Below are positions 1 through 11,710 of a DNA stretch of 64,000 bases, one piece after another. The stretch covers positions 10,922,131-10,986,130 of the forward strand of contig OZ059894.1 in assembly GCA_964057225.1 (NCBI GenBank). The letters are read 5' to 3'. Position 1 is the stretch's first letter; the number at the start of each line of letters is the position of its first letter. Made by a program: the position numbers and the translations under genes. The notes under the pieces are model-generated. The model searched no databases, had not been told where the DNA came from, and saw only the letters and a program-made list of their open reading frames with translations. Source of the DNA: Auanema rhodensis (taxonomy: Eukaryota; Nematoda; Chromadorea; Rhabditida; Rhabditidae).

Positions 1-3
1 ACG

Positions 4-24
4 TGGAGGTTCCGCCGAGATCCT
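4..24 (+). other. Primer-binding site, tRNA-Gln type
   Basis: TGGAGGTTCCGCCGAGAT directly follows the LTR end. It is complementary to the 3' end of animal tRNA-Gln (…TCTCGGTGGAACCT plus CCA) with about one mismatch. The minus-strand copy has the same site at 35231-35251, where the match is closer. The tRNA comparison is from memory. Confidence 0.75.
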
Positions 25-1248
25 TCCTTTTGGACAGGATCTCGTAAAGGAACTCAAGCGCTACTGTCTACAACTCTTATTCAATTAAAAATCTTATCTC
101 TCTCTTAAAGTTAGCTTATAATATTTTCTTAAAAACTCTAAAACTTTTCTATTAAAAATTATATCCAAAAACCCTTTACAAAAACTCAGTTTTCTATTCA
201 TTATATTCTCATAAATCATTTTCAGTTATTCAGAAGAGTACCTATATCATTCTCTCTATCCAAAATCCTATATACGAAAATTATTCAAATTCAATAATTA
301 ACTTTTCTAAGAATTATAAGTTTATTTTCACATTTTTTGAACAAAAATAGTTAAGTTCTTTATAAAATTAATTTAGAATTAAGAAATAAAAAGGAATATT
401 GCTTCTATACCTCTCAATCTTAATCATCTTATCATATTATCTCAATCTTCATCTTATCATACTATTTTAATCATCCTATCATACCATATTTTTATTATTT
501 TCTTTATGTTTGTTTATAAAACAATTATTCTTATACTACTACACTGTATTCTCATAAACCCACCCCTTCCCCCCCCCGTAATTTCATAAGCAAGAAATCC
601 CGTGTTAAACACGACAGTAAAAATATTTATTAGGCGCAGCGTACCCAAATTCCGATTACCTTAGCACCTGAAAAAACGAAAAATAATTAAATTAATCAAT
701 AAGTTTTAACTCATACGCAAAAACCATCCCCCCCTCGTTAAGAATAATGCCAGACACTCAAGAGACTCGAGCGGAGGCCGACACTCAGGATAAGACGTAC
801 GCCCCATGAAATAATTAGAGAATTTTTGAATTGAAATCTGCCCCACATTGATATAAATAATAAGAGTGGTCTCGCCATCATAAAGTCAGGGAGCAGGATG
901 CAGAAGGCAGCTGACATACCTGTGACTCAGATAGGTTAATGAGGTCTGGGAAAATGAAATGATTGCGAAAATTCTATTTTTGTATCCTTGTCCCAAAAGA
1001 CTGGCGAACTATTAACTTTTATTTCATGCCTTTTTCACAATATAGAACTTATCCCTTCGAAAAGGCACACTAGTTTCAAACCTGTGTTAGACCCGGACGA
1101 GCTATATTGGTAAAGAGATTACTTGCAAGACTAGCTACCTTCATAAGAATCGCGCACACAAACCCAACATTATTCTTTACGTTTTTCTATATATATAAAC
1201 ATTTTGGCACACGTTGGATATAACATATTTCCTTACAGGATACCAACG
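25..1248 (+). other. Gypsy 5' leader, about 1.2 kb, no coding
   Basis: AT-rich leader with no convincing ORF. Several blocks (for example 752-930 and 1150-1200) can be aligned by eye with the leader of the minus-strand copy (34620-34180 read on the minus strand), so it is part of the element. It ends with TATATATAAAC (about 1189-1199) and a splice-acceptor-like TTTCCTTACAG ending at 1238, eleven bases before the gag ATG. Confidence 0.7.
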
Positions 1249-1902
1249 ATGCTGCCCAATACTGGTTCAAAACCTCCGCTGGACCCTGCTGCCACTTCAA
1301 ATATTATAAGAAGAAAAAGGCAACCGCCCGCAACATATTCTCCCCCCTCTGCAAAACAAGCGAAGTTAAGCATTAAAACAAAGTCAATGGTAATACATAC
1401 CCCAAGACATCGCGGCATCCAAAAACAATTCACCAATCCCAAATCACATGAAAAAACGAAGAAACAAAAAACAGACATAGTCGAAAGAAACACCTTAGAA
1501 AAGAAAATTATCCCAAGCATTAAACCTATTCCTAAAAACATAGCAAGCAAAGGGAACCCTCAAAACCCCCCAACCAACACCATACCAAAAACAATCAACC
1601 CAATCAATCCTTTAATAGCCACCCCTAGAAGAAGCAATACACCAACCACACAAAAATCCCCTACGCCCGCACTTTCTTCAACCACACCCGCAGTAAGCTC
1701 ATCCCCACCTCTACGAAACTCACCTTCATCCATTGATCATTCTACATCTGGGCATTCTCTATCTCCGTCGCTTCCATCGCAAACTAATCAAGCAAATACT
1801 TTTGTTGCAGAAAACAAGAGAATTAACCCAAGAATGGACCCAAGAATGGACCCAATGGACAAAGGCGCACCACGCGTACAGAAAACTCACAACCGAAGAT
1901 AA
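1249..1902 (+). pseudogene. Gag N-terminal part (gypsy, plus copy)
   Basis: The first in-frame ATG is at 1249 and the frame stays open to 1902. The product is basic, Pro/Ser/Thr/Asn-rich and low in complexity, with an RKRQPPATYSP segment that parallels RKRGPPDAFRP in the minus-strand copy. The last stretch, with a repeated PRMD motif, comes from a short direct repeat (ACCCAAGAATGG) where the frame breaks. Compared with the minus copy, the conserved capsid-like segment starting at LYDGSVPF is missing here, so an internal deletion of roughly 70 codons probably occurred. Not functional as a complete Gag. Confidence 0.7.
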
Positions 1903-2500
1903 GCGACTTGGATGGGACCATGTCAAGAAGCGACTCTCAGAAATGATCACACCGAAAAAACAGAGAGAACGAGCAATGCACCGCCTACATGGCTTGAAAC
2001 AGTTACCAACGGAATCGGTACAAAGCTTTGCAACAAGATGTTCTAACGAAGCCTACTCGGCTATGGACATGAACAACGAAAGTGAGCTTAACATGCTCCG
2101 ATCCACCTTCACCTGGGGACTAAGACCCGAAATAAGCGAACACGTTAGCCGTCTAGATCCACCAAACTTTGAGGAAGCTTACGAAATGGCCTTACGAGAA
2201 GAACTCTTTATACAAAATAGACCAACATCGTTTGTCAACAATATAGAGAAGTCGTTCAACAACCTCAACATTCGAGACTCAAAGGACAACAATCAATACC
2301 AGAGAAACGAATCTAAGGATTTCAAAGGAACCAAACCGATGTATAATGGCAATGGCAAACCACACAACCGATATCCGGACAGATACAACAACCAATATCG
2401 GTCTCATCAATACCAATACAGGAACCATAACTCACGATTCTCTCAAAATAAGGGATCAAGACAAAACTACTTCGACAGATCACGGAACAGAAGCCAGGAA
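1853..2500 (+). pseudogene. Gag C-terminal part with Arg/Asn/Tyr-rich tail
   Basis: This frame carries the retrotransposon Gag helical region: LGWDHVKKRLSE, then LKQLPTESVQSFATRCSNEA, which matches LKQGENETVQNFAQRCRNLA of the minus copy, then WGLRPEISEHV. It is followed by a tail rich in Asn, Arg, Tyr and Gln that takes the place of a CCHC knuckle; no Cys-His box is visible. The open frame continues to 2785, but homology to the minus copy moves to another frame near 2490, which marks a frameshift. Probable role in the intact element: particle assembly and RNA binding. Confidence 0.7.
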
Positions 2501-5079
2501 GACCATACTATCGAAACCGCGACCAAAACTATACCGGACACAACAACCGGCGACAATCAAATAATCACGAACAATACCCCTCTCAATACAATCGAAGCCA
2601 ATACAACAATTATAGAAGTCGCCCGCGCAGCACCTCCAATGGACCGGAACGGTATAGAGAACGCACACAGAGCCCAGGAGTACGTTTTCAAGTCAACAAC
2701 GTCACGGAAAACGAAGTACCGAACAACAAAAGAAAATCAACACCATTCCTACCCCTCTTTATCACAATTATCGCACTCATTATAAACACATGCAGTGCAG
2801 AAACAACGTACCAGTTATGCACAGGAAACAGAGGAGGAATATATGTCGAGCCGCCATCTCCAACAGCTTGCCGATCCATCGCACCAACTAATAACCATAT
2901 CCAGAAGACTACAGCAGAATTGTTCATCCAAAACCTACAACCAAAAGAATGGGAAGCATGGAAATGTGCAATTGAAACTTACCAACTCTGCATTCACGAC
3001 GTTTTCTTCATCAGAGAAACTAATGTCTCACTAGCAAAAGTTTCACCAACAACACTGCAAGAATGTTCGTCAGCTATTAAAGAAAGAATATTCAACGGTA
3101 CCAACCTTCAAAGAGAAGCACCAGGACTCTATGGAACTCCATTCCCAGAGACAACCATTACTAATGGTATATGGAAACAGGAATGCGAACAACGTACCAG
3201 ATTCATAGCTGAACGAGGACACATGACCAGCCTACAAGACAATACAGTACTCTCAGAGATATTCATAAACGACAACGGATGCACCAGTGACAAAGGACAA
3301 TGCCTAACCAACAACGCTCTCATCATATGGACCCCACCATCAGAAAAACATAGTTGCTCGTACACTTCATTAGGCTCTCACGAAGTTTTTATATCAGAAG
3401 ACACTATATTGATTCCCGGAATTCAAAGTGCTTTCATTCTAAACAATAAAACACCGGAAAAAGAAGCCTCCTCATGCTTACAAAAAGATATATTTACTAC
3501 AAATAGTGGAACTCTAATCTCCTTCAACTCAACCTCAAGCTTAGGACGATCAAGAAGACACGCAATCACAGAATACCCTAAAGGATTCTTGACAGTTCAT
3601 CAATACCCATCGCTAAGATATTCAGCCAGCAAAACCGGAACTATTCTACTATATACAACCTATATTCAACGGAAAAGACTTGACATCCATTACAATCTCA
3701 ATAACATAACAAATATACTGCCTAAGTATATCGCAATCTTCAAATACCTAGGTATAAATTTTGATGTTATCAAAAATCGTCTTATATGGCACAAATATGA
3801 AGACGTCAACATAGCCATTCTACACGCCCTAGGAGAAGCAGAAATAAGAGAAGCAACAAAAATCGCGATCGATAATCTATCGTATAAGGAACTTACGCAT
3901 AAACTTAGCAAACGGATCACAATTAAGGATTTTAAGAAGATACTACCAACCAAAACAGGAGACTACTATGAAATCGCGAAAGAAATCGCTTACTCACTTG
4001 CGGAAATACCTACTACGTTAGCTACAGGAGAAACAACACCATCTTTAGAAGAATACTTATATCAACTCATGCCACCAAGAAAACCAAGACTCACCAAGAC
4101 ACGAAACGATTTAGAACTGTACGAACAACTAGCACAAGCAAAAATTATCCTGAGCGCAATAAATAATCCGAAGAAGCTACATTCAAAAGAAGAATACGAA
4201 GCAGAAATGAAGAAATGGATCAAATATGAAAAAGAACTGAACTTACCACCATTACAACTGCCAAACTATACAGTTATCTTTGATGGCGACGATATATTCT
4301 ACGGCTTCCGGAAAAGAAATCCTACAAATTATAGCATTACACAAGAGGATAGTGAAAAATTTTATAATCATTATCTACCCCTTATCAGTACTCCCGGAAC
4401 ACGACCTTTTGCAACCACAATTAGAAGCACTTCGACCCCCCTACAAACTACTACTACAACCACTACCACGACCCCTAAGCCTACAACCATAAGGAACGTC
4501 ATCACTTCGACAATCACACCCAAAACACATATATCCACAACAACTAGACCCAAACCAACAATACCCACGTCTTCATCAACTACTACTACTACTACCACTA
4601 CTACTACTACTACTTCTACTACTGCTAGACCCAGATCAACAACAACCACAACACCTACAACAACCACAACTATATTCACCACTCATCGACCAACACAATC
4701 ATTCTCCACCCCCCAATCTACATTCAATATTACTACAAACCCAATCACAATCACCTCAAGCCAGGAATACAATAGGAAAGAATCACTCACCAAGTCACCG
4801 CCTCCAAGAACTACAAAAAGATCTATCACTACCACTCGCAGCACACCTGAAGAAATATCATCACATATTGGTAAGAAATCCCACGTAGACTACCTTAAAG
4901 CTAAGAACGATATCGTCCAAAAATGGAATGAACATCTTCATCAACAAGAAACGCAATCTCATCTACAATATGCCACTACCAATCTGGAAGATGATATCAT
5001 ACGTACACAACAAACAGAAACAACATCTGCCACGTACAAAATAAACAACTACTTACCTGGTGGGCTATTCTTCAAATAA
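2500..5079 (+). pseudogene. Envelope-like glycoprotein, N-terminal and stalk part, between gag and pol
   Basis: The frame is open from the Gag tail to 5079. A hydrophobic, signal-peptide-like segment (PFLPLFITIIALIINTCSA, about 2745-2800) begins an ectodomain with many Cys and N-glycosylation sites. A basic cleavage-like site (GRSRRH) is near 3545-3560 and a Thr/Pro-rich mucin-like stalk is at about 4400-4790. Homologous features occur in the same order in the minus copy (SFWSSSCTTKSRF, RRQKRKAP). The glycoprotein family is not identified. Homology leaves this frame near 5020, so the copy is broken. Normally env follows pol; here it precedes protease. Confidence 0.7.
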
Positions 5080-5093
5080 ATCCTACTATAGGG

Positions 5094-5342
5094 ATGCGTA
5101 CAATGCTACGACGACAGGATATATCTGCAAGATTCATAAATGATAAACTAATTTATGTAATGCCATGCACACCAATTCAAATTACAAAAACATACCGCGA
5201 TCACAAAGTCAACAGCACGTGTTTTCTGGAAACCCCAGTCGAAACGGAACATCACGGCCAACTGTTCATCCTACCAGGTACAAGAGACCTCACACCGATG
5301 GCACATGCCATACCATGCGGACTCACAATCAAGGATCCCTGG
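5094..5342 (+). pseudogene. Envelope-like glycoprotein, middle fragment in a shifted frame
   Basis: A short frame with MLRRQDISARF, YVMPCTPIQIT, LETPVETEHHG and PGTRDLTP. Each block is conserved in the minus copy (26410-26170). It continues the glycoprotein after the break near 5020 and loses homology at the A9 run 5343-5351, where one extra A would explain the frame change. Fragment of a decayed gene. Confidence 0.75.
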
Positions 5343-5344
5343 AA

Positions 5345-8300
5345 AAAAAAACGATCAATGGACTAATAATAACCAATCAATAAATGTAACATCACCAGCA
5401 TACATCGACGAGTTAGGATCAATCAACCTAGAACATATCAAGTTTAATGGAAGCAACATTTTCAACAACCTAACAGAATCAACGTTTCCTATGGCACTAG
5501 CAATATCATATGGATCCAGCTTAGCAACGCTACAGGCTACTTTACCAGGAAGAATAAAACCTGTAATCAAACAAAGATTAATTCCTAACATGAACCCTGT
5601 TACCCTAACAGCAGGAGCAGCCAGCAGCTTACTACTCAGTTACGAACATGCAAAAGAAGCTATAACTTGGAAAATGTTTGACTTTCTGTCACCAATATGG
5701 GAAAAGATTCAAACCTGGACACTACGCGTACTTGCTATCATTGGATCAATCATCATAACAATTGGCATAATCACACTCGCCACCTGGATAATAAAAATAT
5801 ACGCATGTAGTTCAAGGATACCCATCAACAATGTCAAATGGGAAGCAGAATACTTACAACCACTATCAACTGAGAACACAAGAACAGAAACATCTCATCC
5901 TTCTCCGTCCGCTCCATACGTCGACAACCATCACAACAGCTGTCAACTCACATTGTATGATCCTTCAGCACCAATTCCTGAACACATTTATGAAGCTTAT
6001 TTCCCTACAAGCATGAAGAAAGAAAACATAAACTACATAGGAGGATCACAATTACCGTTTGTCCCGATTTCAATCCACAATCACATCTTTAAGGCACTAT
6101 GGGACACGGGAGCATCAGCATCATACATGCGTGAATCCACCTTCAAACAACTGCCCGCTGCAACGATGGTACTAAAACAAACAACAGCGATAGTCGCGAA
6201 TAAATCTAAATTCTCATTTATGGGATACACAAGGATCCTCATAACAATAGGAACAACAGAAACAGAACACAAATTTTATGTAGCAGAAGATAACTACTGT
6301 CCAGCACCAGTGTTACTTGGAATAGACTTCATGGAAGCATTACATCAACAAGGAATTCACACCTCACTTCCGCTGGATAAAACAATTGTTATCGGCACAA
6401 CACATGTTCCACTAGCACGAGAAACATCTCCGTGGGAACACCAGACCACGAAAGCATATGTGGTTAGCTTAGAAAACAAAACGCTAAGACCAGGAGAAAC
6501 AAGAACGCTCACGCTAGAAGTACACGATCCAGAAAGCTATGAACAGGCGTTTCTAGATTGTAAGAAACCAGGCAACAAACTCTCTTTCACGCCTACTATA
6601 TTTACGCCAACTGGATACGGAGTACAAATTTACGCGACGAATATATGCAAACAGCCACTCGAAATTCAAATGAATCAAGAAATAGGGATAGCAGAAGCGA
6701 TACCAAAGGACAACCAAGAAAAATACAAAGGACAATACATACCTCCGGAAGCTCGATGGGAAGAACAACTGCCATATTTCCCAGACAATTTCATCAATGA
6801 GCTTAACCTTTCAGAAGCCTGCTTCTCACAAATCGAACAACAGCAACTGAAAGAAATAATTTTACTACATAAACAAGCGTTTCTCAACGAAGATAGAAAT
6901 ATCGGACTCTTCCTAGGACCAATTGAACACTCCATTCCAATCATGCCAGGAAAAACACCATCATTCAAAATTACTTATCGTATACCACTCTCCCAACAAG
7001 AAGAAGTGGAGAAACAAATAGAAGAAATGCTACAACAAAGAATCATTGAACCATCAAACTCAATGACAACTAGTCCAGTAATTTTGGTGAAGAAGAAAGA
7101 CAAAACTTATAGATTTGTAACGGACTTTCGAGCTCTGAATGCAATCACTCAGAAACAAGTATATGTCATATCAAACATACAGGACATCCTAGATTTGGCC
7201 GCTGGAGCAAGGATCTTCAGCAACTTTGATTTAGTATCTGGATTTTTCCAAATACCTCTTAAGAAAGAAGATCGTCATCTTACAGCTTTCACAACAACAA
7301 GTGGAACTTATCAATATTGTCGAATGCCGATGGGATTATGTGGATCACCCCATACTTTTCAAAACGCAGTACGATACCTGCAATCAATGGTTAAATGCAA
7401 GCTATTCGTATATCTAGATGATTTACTGTTAATCTCTGAATCTACGACAGCACATTTAAAAGATATTGAAGAAGTTTTGGAAGCAGTAACTCAAATAGGA
7501 TTCAAAATAAAACTGAAGAAATGCGCATTCGCAAGAAAGGAAGTAAAATTTCTAGGATACATAGTTGGACAAGAAGGAATTAAACCGGACCCACATAAAA
7601 TTAAGGCAATACAAGATTATCCCCAACCAAAATCAACAACAGGAGTAAGAGCTTTCATGGGAGTAGTAAACTACTTCAGAAGGTTCATAAAGAACGCTGC
7701 AGGAATAGCAACACCACTCTACAACCTCACTCGGAAAGACACTCCGTTCAAATGGACAGAAGAAGAAGAAATTGCTTTTAATACTTTGAAGAAAACATTG
7801 ACTCAAGCACCTGTGTTACAAGCACCAATCCCGAAGCGACCATATGTTATTGAAAGTGATGGAAGTATGATAGCAGTTGGCGCTGTGCTACTTCAAGCGA
7901 AAGACGATCAAGAACCATTACATCCAATAGCTTTTGCTAGTCGGAAACTCAACAAAGCTGAAAGGAATTATCCACCAATAGAAGTAGAAGCATTGGCTCT
8001 TACATTCGCCGTCAAACAATTTCGCACCTACATACTAGGAACAGCAACCAAAATTATCACGGATCATAGACCACTTACTAGTTTAATGACTAGAAAAGAT
8101 TTAATAGGTCGTTTAGCAAAATTTCAAATTGTTTTACAAGAATACGATATTGAAATTATCTACAGACCAGGAAAATTAAATAGTGTATGTGACGCATTAT
8201 CACGATACTTTGAAGATGAAATCAACGAAGCAAAGCCACCAGCAAAGAAGAAAAACGAAAGAAAAACGACGGAAGATACTATTCATCAGATAAACACCTT

Positions 8301-10230
8301 CACGATAGCAGATATTCGATCAGTTCAGAATCAATCAAATTGGATAAAAGAAACTATGGATAAAATAAAGAACAATACAGCTGGACGACAACTGACGGAC
8401 AGATATATTGTGTACAACGATGTACTATACTCAAAACCAAAAAGAAGCCTACAAGTACCACGAACAATTTTACCACGAGAAGAGCACATAATTAATCCAA
8501 TTATGAAGAAATTTCATGAAGATCCGACACTCGGAGCTCATCTAGGAATAAACAAAACAATGGACTCAATATCAAGACGATTTACATGGACTGGAATGCA
8601 AGAAGACATTACAAACTACATCAACAGATGTCTTGCTTGTGCAAAAAGAAAGAACAATCCTCACGAAGCAACGGTGGAACCAATGAAAAATTTTCCAACA
8701 TCAACAAAACCATGGCAAAGAGTACACATGGATATACTCGGACCATTACCTAGGACAGAACAAGAAAACAGATATGTTCTTTCAATTCAAGATTCTTTTT
8801 CAAAATGGATTATCGCAATTCCGCTAATCAGACAAACATCAGGAGAAATTATATCAGCTATCGAAAAATATCTCTTCTATGTTTTTGGACCACCTGTTAC
8901 TATCATCACAGACAATGGATCTAATTTTATTTCAAACGATTTCACTACTATGTGCAGTAATTTTGGAACTACACACCACACTACTATGCCGTATTACAAA
9001 AACGCTAACGGACAAGTAGAAAGATTGCATCGGACGATCGAAGAAGCATTAACAGCCTACGTTAATGACGAACAAAACGATTGGGATAAAATACTTCCGA
9101 AGATTATTTTTACACTCAACAGATTACCAAACGCCACCACTAAAACATCACCATACGAATGTTTGTTTGGACAAGTAGCACGTCTAGCCATTGACAAAAA
9201 CTTGGAAACACCGGAAGAACAAAATATCACGGATCAGCTCAAAAACTTAAGAGATATTCAAGAAAAAGTCAAGGAAAAGATTGCCACCAACGAAGAAAGA
9301 ATGAAGCAGAAATACGATCAAGCACATAGGACAAAAGAAAGAATATTAGATATAGGAGATCGAGTATTTGTACAAAGAGCGAACCCAAACAACAAATTAC
9401 AAATACGAAGAGATGGACCTTACCGGATAGTGACAATTGAAGGAAACAACATCAGCATAACGGATCAAGATGGAAATATTATAAAAGCTCACAAAAATAA
9501 CATACGTTATTTTCCACCAGACGATAATCTTATATCAACAAGAAATAATGAAGAAGAGGAAGAAGAAGACCAAGACATAGCAAACGAAGAAGAAGAAGAA
9601 GAAGAAGAAGCAAGTTGGAATAATCTGGATGAATGGGAACAAACCAATAATACGGAAAATAACAACAACTGTTACCCAACAGGCAGTCCAGATACTCTCG
9701 CGCAACTGTTACCTATCACAGGGAATAACAGAGGAGTAAACGAAGAAGAAATTGAACATAATTCAGAAACACCTGACGACCTTACTACAGCAAGAAGAAT
9801 AACAAATTCTAATATACATTTAGAAGATGAATCAACAACAATCGACAGAATTCAAGAGGACCTCAGACAGCTGACACCTTTCTCTCAAGAAGAAGGTTCT
9901 AATCAAAACGATATAGAAGATAATAACGCAAAAACATACGAAAAGCTACGAGATCAATTCAAGAATGAAAACAGAAAGGAGCTATTTGAGGACAGAAACA
10001 AAAACTCACCAACAATCAAAAATTGGAACACTACACTTGCCGCAGCACTAGGAATAGGAAATGAAAACTCACGCCCGTATCATGTTAAACTACAACCCAA
10101 AAGAAAAACACAAGACGAAGAAATCAGAAATAATGGAGAATTGGAACTACATGGAAAAGCGGATCAAAGCAAAAAGCAGCAGAATATATCTCCAACGCAA
10201 AACAAAGGAGAACAAGTACGAAACTTTTAA
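5345..10230 (+). CDS. pol: Env transmembrane end fused to protease-RT-RNase H-integrase
   Basis: One continuous frame starting inside the glycoprotein. Order: conserved ectodomain end (NLTESTFPMALAISYGSS, about 5470), a membrane span (LRVLAIIGSIIITIGIITL, about 5725), a cytoplasmic tail, retropepsin (ALWDTGASASYM, about 6097), RT (RFVTDFRALNAIT about 7111, FDLVSGFFQI, FVYLDDLLLIS about 7405), RNase H (ESDGSMIAVGAVLLQ, EALALTFAV, TDHRPL), and integrase with an HHCC zinc region (HLGINKT … CLACAKRK) and DDE residues (MDILGPL, ITDNGSNF, GQVERLHRT). An acidic Glu-rich tail follows. All catalytic residues seem present. The first ATG (5305) lies in the wrong frame before the A9 run, so the native start was upstream in gag. 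Confidence 0.9.
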
Positions 10231-10377
10231 TTAACTAACAAAAATCGTAGAATTGTAAAAATAATTTTTCTTTCTTTCGTATAGTACATTAAACATAAGA
10301 CATAGATCAAAAACCACCGAAATTCTAATTTCTATCCTTTAATTTTAACAAATTGTAACAATCACTGAAAAACAAAC

Positions 10378-10386
10378 TATATAAAG
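10378..10386 (+). promoter_or_regulatory. TATA-like box of the downstream ORF
   Basis: TATATAAAG lies 45-53 bp before the ATG at 10431. The minus copy has TATATAAG (21105-21112) at an almost equal distance from its ATG (21057), though flanking bases differ. Conservation of place suggests an internal promoter. Confidence 0.5.
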
Positions 10387-10430
10387 AGAAAATTTTGATA
10401 GAGAAAAATTCAAAAACATTTTTACTCAAA

Positions 10431-11075
10431 ATGACCTCCTCTCTCGCCAACGTCACACTCTCTACATTCCTCGCAACTCCAACACCACTGGTCCCTCTAG
10501 CGACCACTATTGAGCAAGAATGGATAGAGGTAGAAAACCTTCGCGAAGGTCTTCTACCTATCAACTGCATGAAGCCGAACTTAGGACCAATAATAAGCCT
10601 CCAAACGAGCAAATTGGAAAAGAAGACACAGCACATCCTATTTATGATGGAGCTATTGGAGGAGAAAACCAAAAACTATAAGGAACACGATCTGAAGGAG
10701 CTTCGCCAGCATCAAAAGAAATGGACAGAAGGATGTTCTCTCAGCCAGAAAGAGAACAGAATCCGAAACATAATGCTGGGACAACCCGCCAGAACGCAGA
10801 CCACAGCTGACATCTACAAAGCAATGCCGACGTGGACAACACAGATGACACAACAAGCTGTAGGAAATAGCGGAACCGAAGAAGAAGCATCGTGGATAGA
10901 GATAGGGCAAGACCTATCAGTAGTAATCAAAAAACTACTGACAAAAAGGACTACCAACATGTCCGCATCAAAAAGTAAGGCAAAAGCAGTTAGCCAAACC
11001 ATCAGAACAATGGAGCTGCTTGGACTAGCATCAATGACAGAAATGATCCAAGAAATTGACCAACTGGCGGATTAA
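10431..11075 (+). CDS. Unknown extra protein after integrase (214 aa)
   Basis: I do not recognise this protein. The ATG at 10431 is chosen because the longer frame upstream starts only with TTG. It is Lys/Glu/Thr-rich, predicted largely helical, without signal peptide, Cys-His box or membrane segment. The gene lies between pol and the 3' LTR. The minus-strand gypsy copy has a protein of similar length (209 aa) in the same place with weak similarity by eye: a central PTWTTQMTQ against PRWAAEEIYKSW, and a helical C-terminal part. The intact frame in an otherwise frameshifted element suggests late decay or selection. Being downstream of pol and probably separately transcribed, it could be an accessory protein; that is inference. 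Confidence 0.65.
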   Translation: MTSSLANVTLSTFLATPTPLVPLATTIEQEWIEVENLREGLLPINCMKPNLGPIISLQTSKLEKKTQHILFMMELLEEKTKNYKEHDLKELRQHQKKWTEGCSLSQKENRIRNIMLGQPARTQTTADIYKAMPTWTTQMTQQAVGNSGTEEEASWIEIGQDLSVVIKKLLTKRTTNMSASKSKAKAVSQTIRTMELLGLASMTEMIQEIDQLAD

Positions 11076-11253
11076 AGAAGAGAGGAAAGGTCTAAATCAT
11101 TTATAAAATTCTATCTCTTAAAATTTTTCTCTTTATCAATAGTTTGTTGAAAAATTTGCTTTATCTCATGCCATTTTATTTTTTTTATTTTTCGCGCTTA
11201 ATTATTATTTGCATATAACAGCTGAGGTCAGCTGACTTGTATCCGTTGGGGCA
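11076..11253 (+). other. Gypsy 3' untranslated region and polypurine tract
   Basis: No coding. AGCTGAGGTCAGCTGACTTG (about 11220) is also found before the LTR in the minus copy. GTTGGGG next to the LTR start is the likely polypurine tract. Confidence 0.6.
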
Positions 11254-11710
11254 TGTTACATACATATCTCAAAGGAAAGCAGCTGACCATGGCAGCTGCT
11301 ATTATTAAACTAATGCAGATAGTTTTTAAGCAATTCTGAGAATATTCTAGATGCACTTTTTATAAGCTTTGTAATATTTTGTGTAAACTGAGTAGGAGTT
11401 GTATGGATATATAAACCTGAGTCCTCAAGACTCAGGCATCTCATCATCTCATCATCTCATCATCTCATCATCTCATCATCTCATTATCTCATTATCTTAC
11501 TTTCTCTTTATCTTCTTTATATTCGCTTTCTTAACTCTAGCTTTAATCTTCGTATAATTATATTATAATGCGAACAATAAACCTTTATATATTTCATCTC
11601 TTGTTTCTTATTTCACCTTACATTACACACATATATTTAAAATCATACTCATCTTCTCATAGTCTGTTTGGATCTCTCAACTTGGAACCATTGAGAATCT
11701 AAATGGAACG
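11254..11710 (+). repeat. 3' LTR of plus-strand gypsy (457 bp)
   Basis: Starts TGTTACATAC and ends AAATGGAACG, the same type of termini as in the minus copy (TGTTCCATAC … ATGGAACG). It has a perfect-arm inverted repeat in U3 (11279-11299), a TATA-like GGATATATAAACC (about 11405), an 8-bp CATCTCAT tandem run (11431-11500) and AATAAA (about 11575). The array spacer resumes at 11711. Confidence 0.8.
11279..11299. repeat. U3 inverted repeat GCAGCTG-N7-CAGCTGC
   Basis: Perfect 7-bp arms around ACCATGG. The minus-type LTRs have a different inverted repeat, CGGTTGAC-N3-GTCAACCG, at the equivalent U3 place (20174-20192, 35545-35563). Could be a protein-binding site or a hairpin. Confidence 0.6.

Larger units (their letters stand above)
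1..11710 (+). mobile_element. Ty3/gypsy LTR element with env between gag and pol (decayed copy)
   Basis: The element begins outside the window. Bases 1-3 match the last bases of the LTR (compare 11708-11710) and the primer-binding site follows at once. Order: leader, Gag, envelope-like glycoprotein, protease, RT, RNase H, integrase, a small extra ORF, 3' LTR. It has lost coding capacity: part of gag is missing near 1830-1870 relative to the minus-strand copy, and frame changes lie near 2490, near 5020 and in an A9 run at 5343-5351. The pol catalytic motifs are intact. The minus-strand copy at 19832-35590 has the same architecture, so the order is ancestral and not a local rearrangement. Confidence 0.9.

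Noticed and set aside
4371..4682. Minus-strand Val-rich frame
   Set aside because: Reverse complement of the Thr-rich env stalk, a simple-sequence effect.
5305..5342. ATG at 5305 as pol start
   Set aside because: Homology to the minus copy uses another frame before the A9 run, so this start is an artefact of the frameshift.
11431..11500. CATCTCAT tandem run as a CRISPR-like array
   Set aside because: 8-bp simple repeat without spacers, in an LTR of a eukaryotic element.
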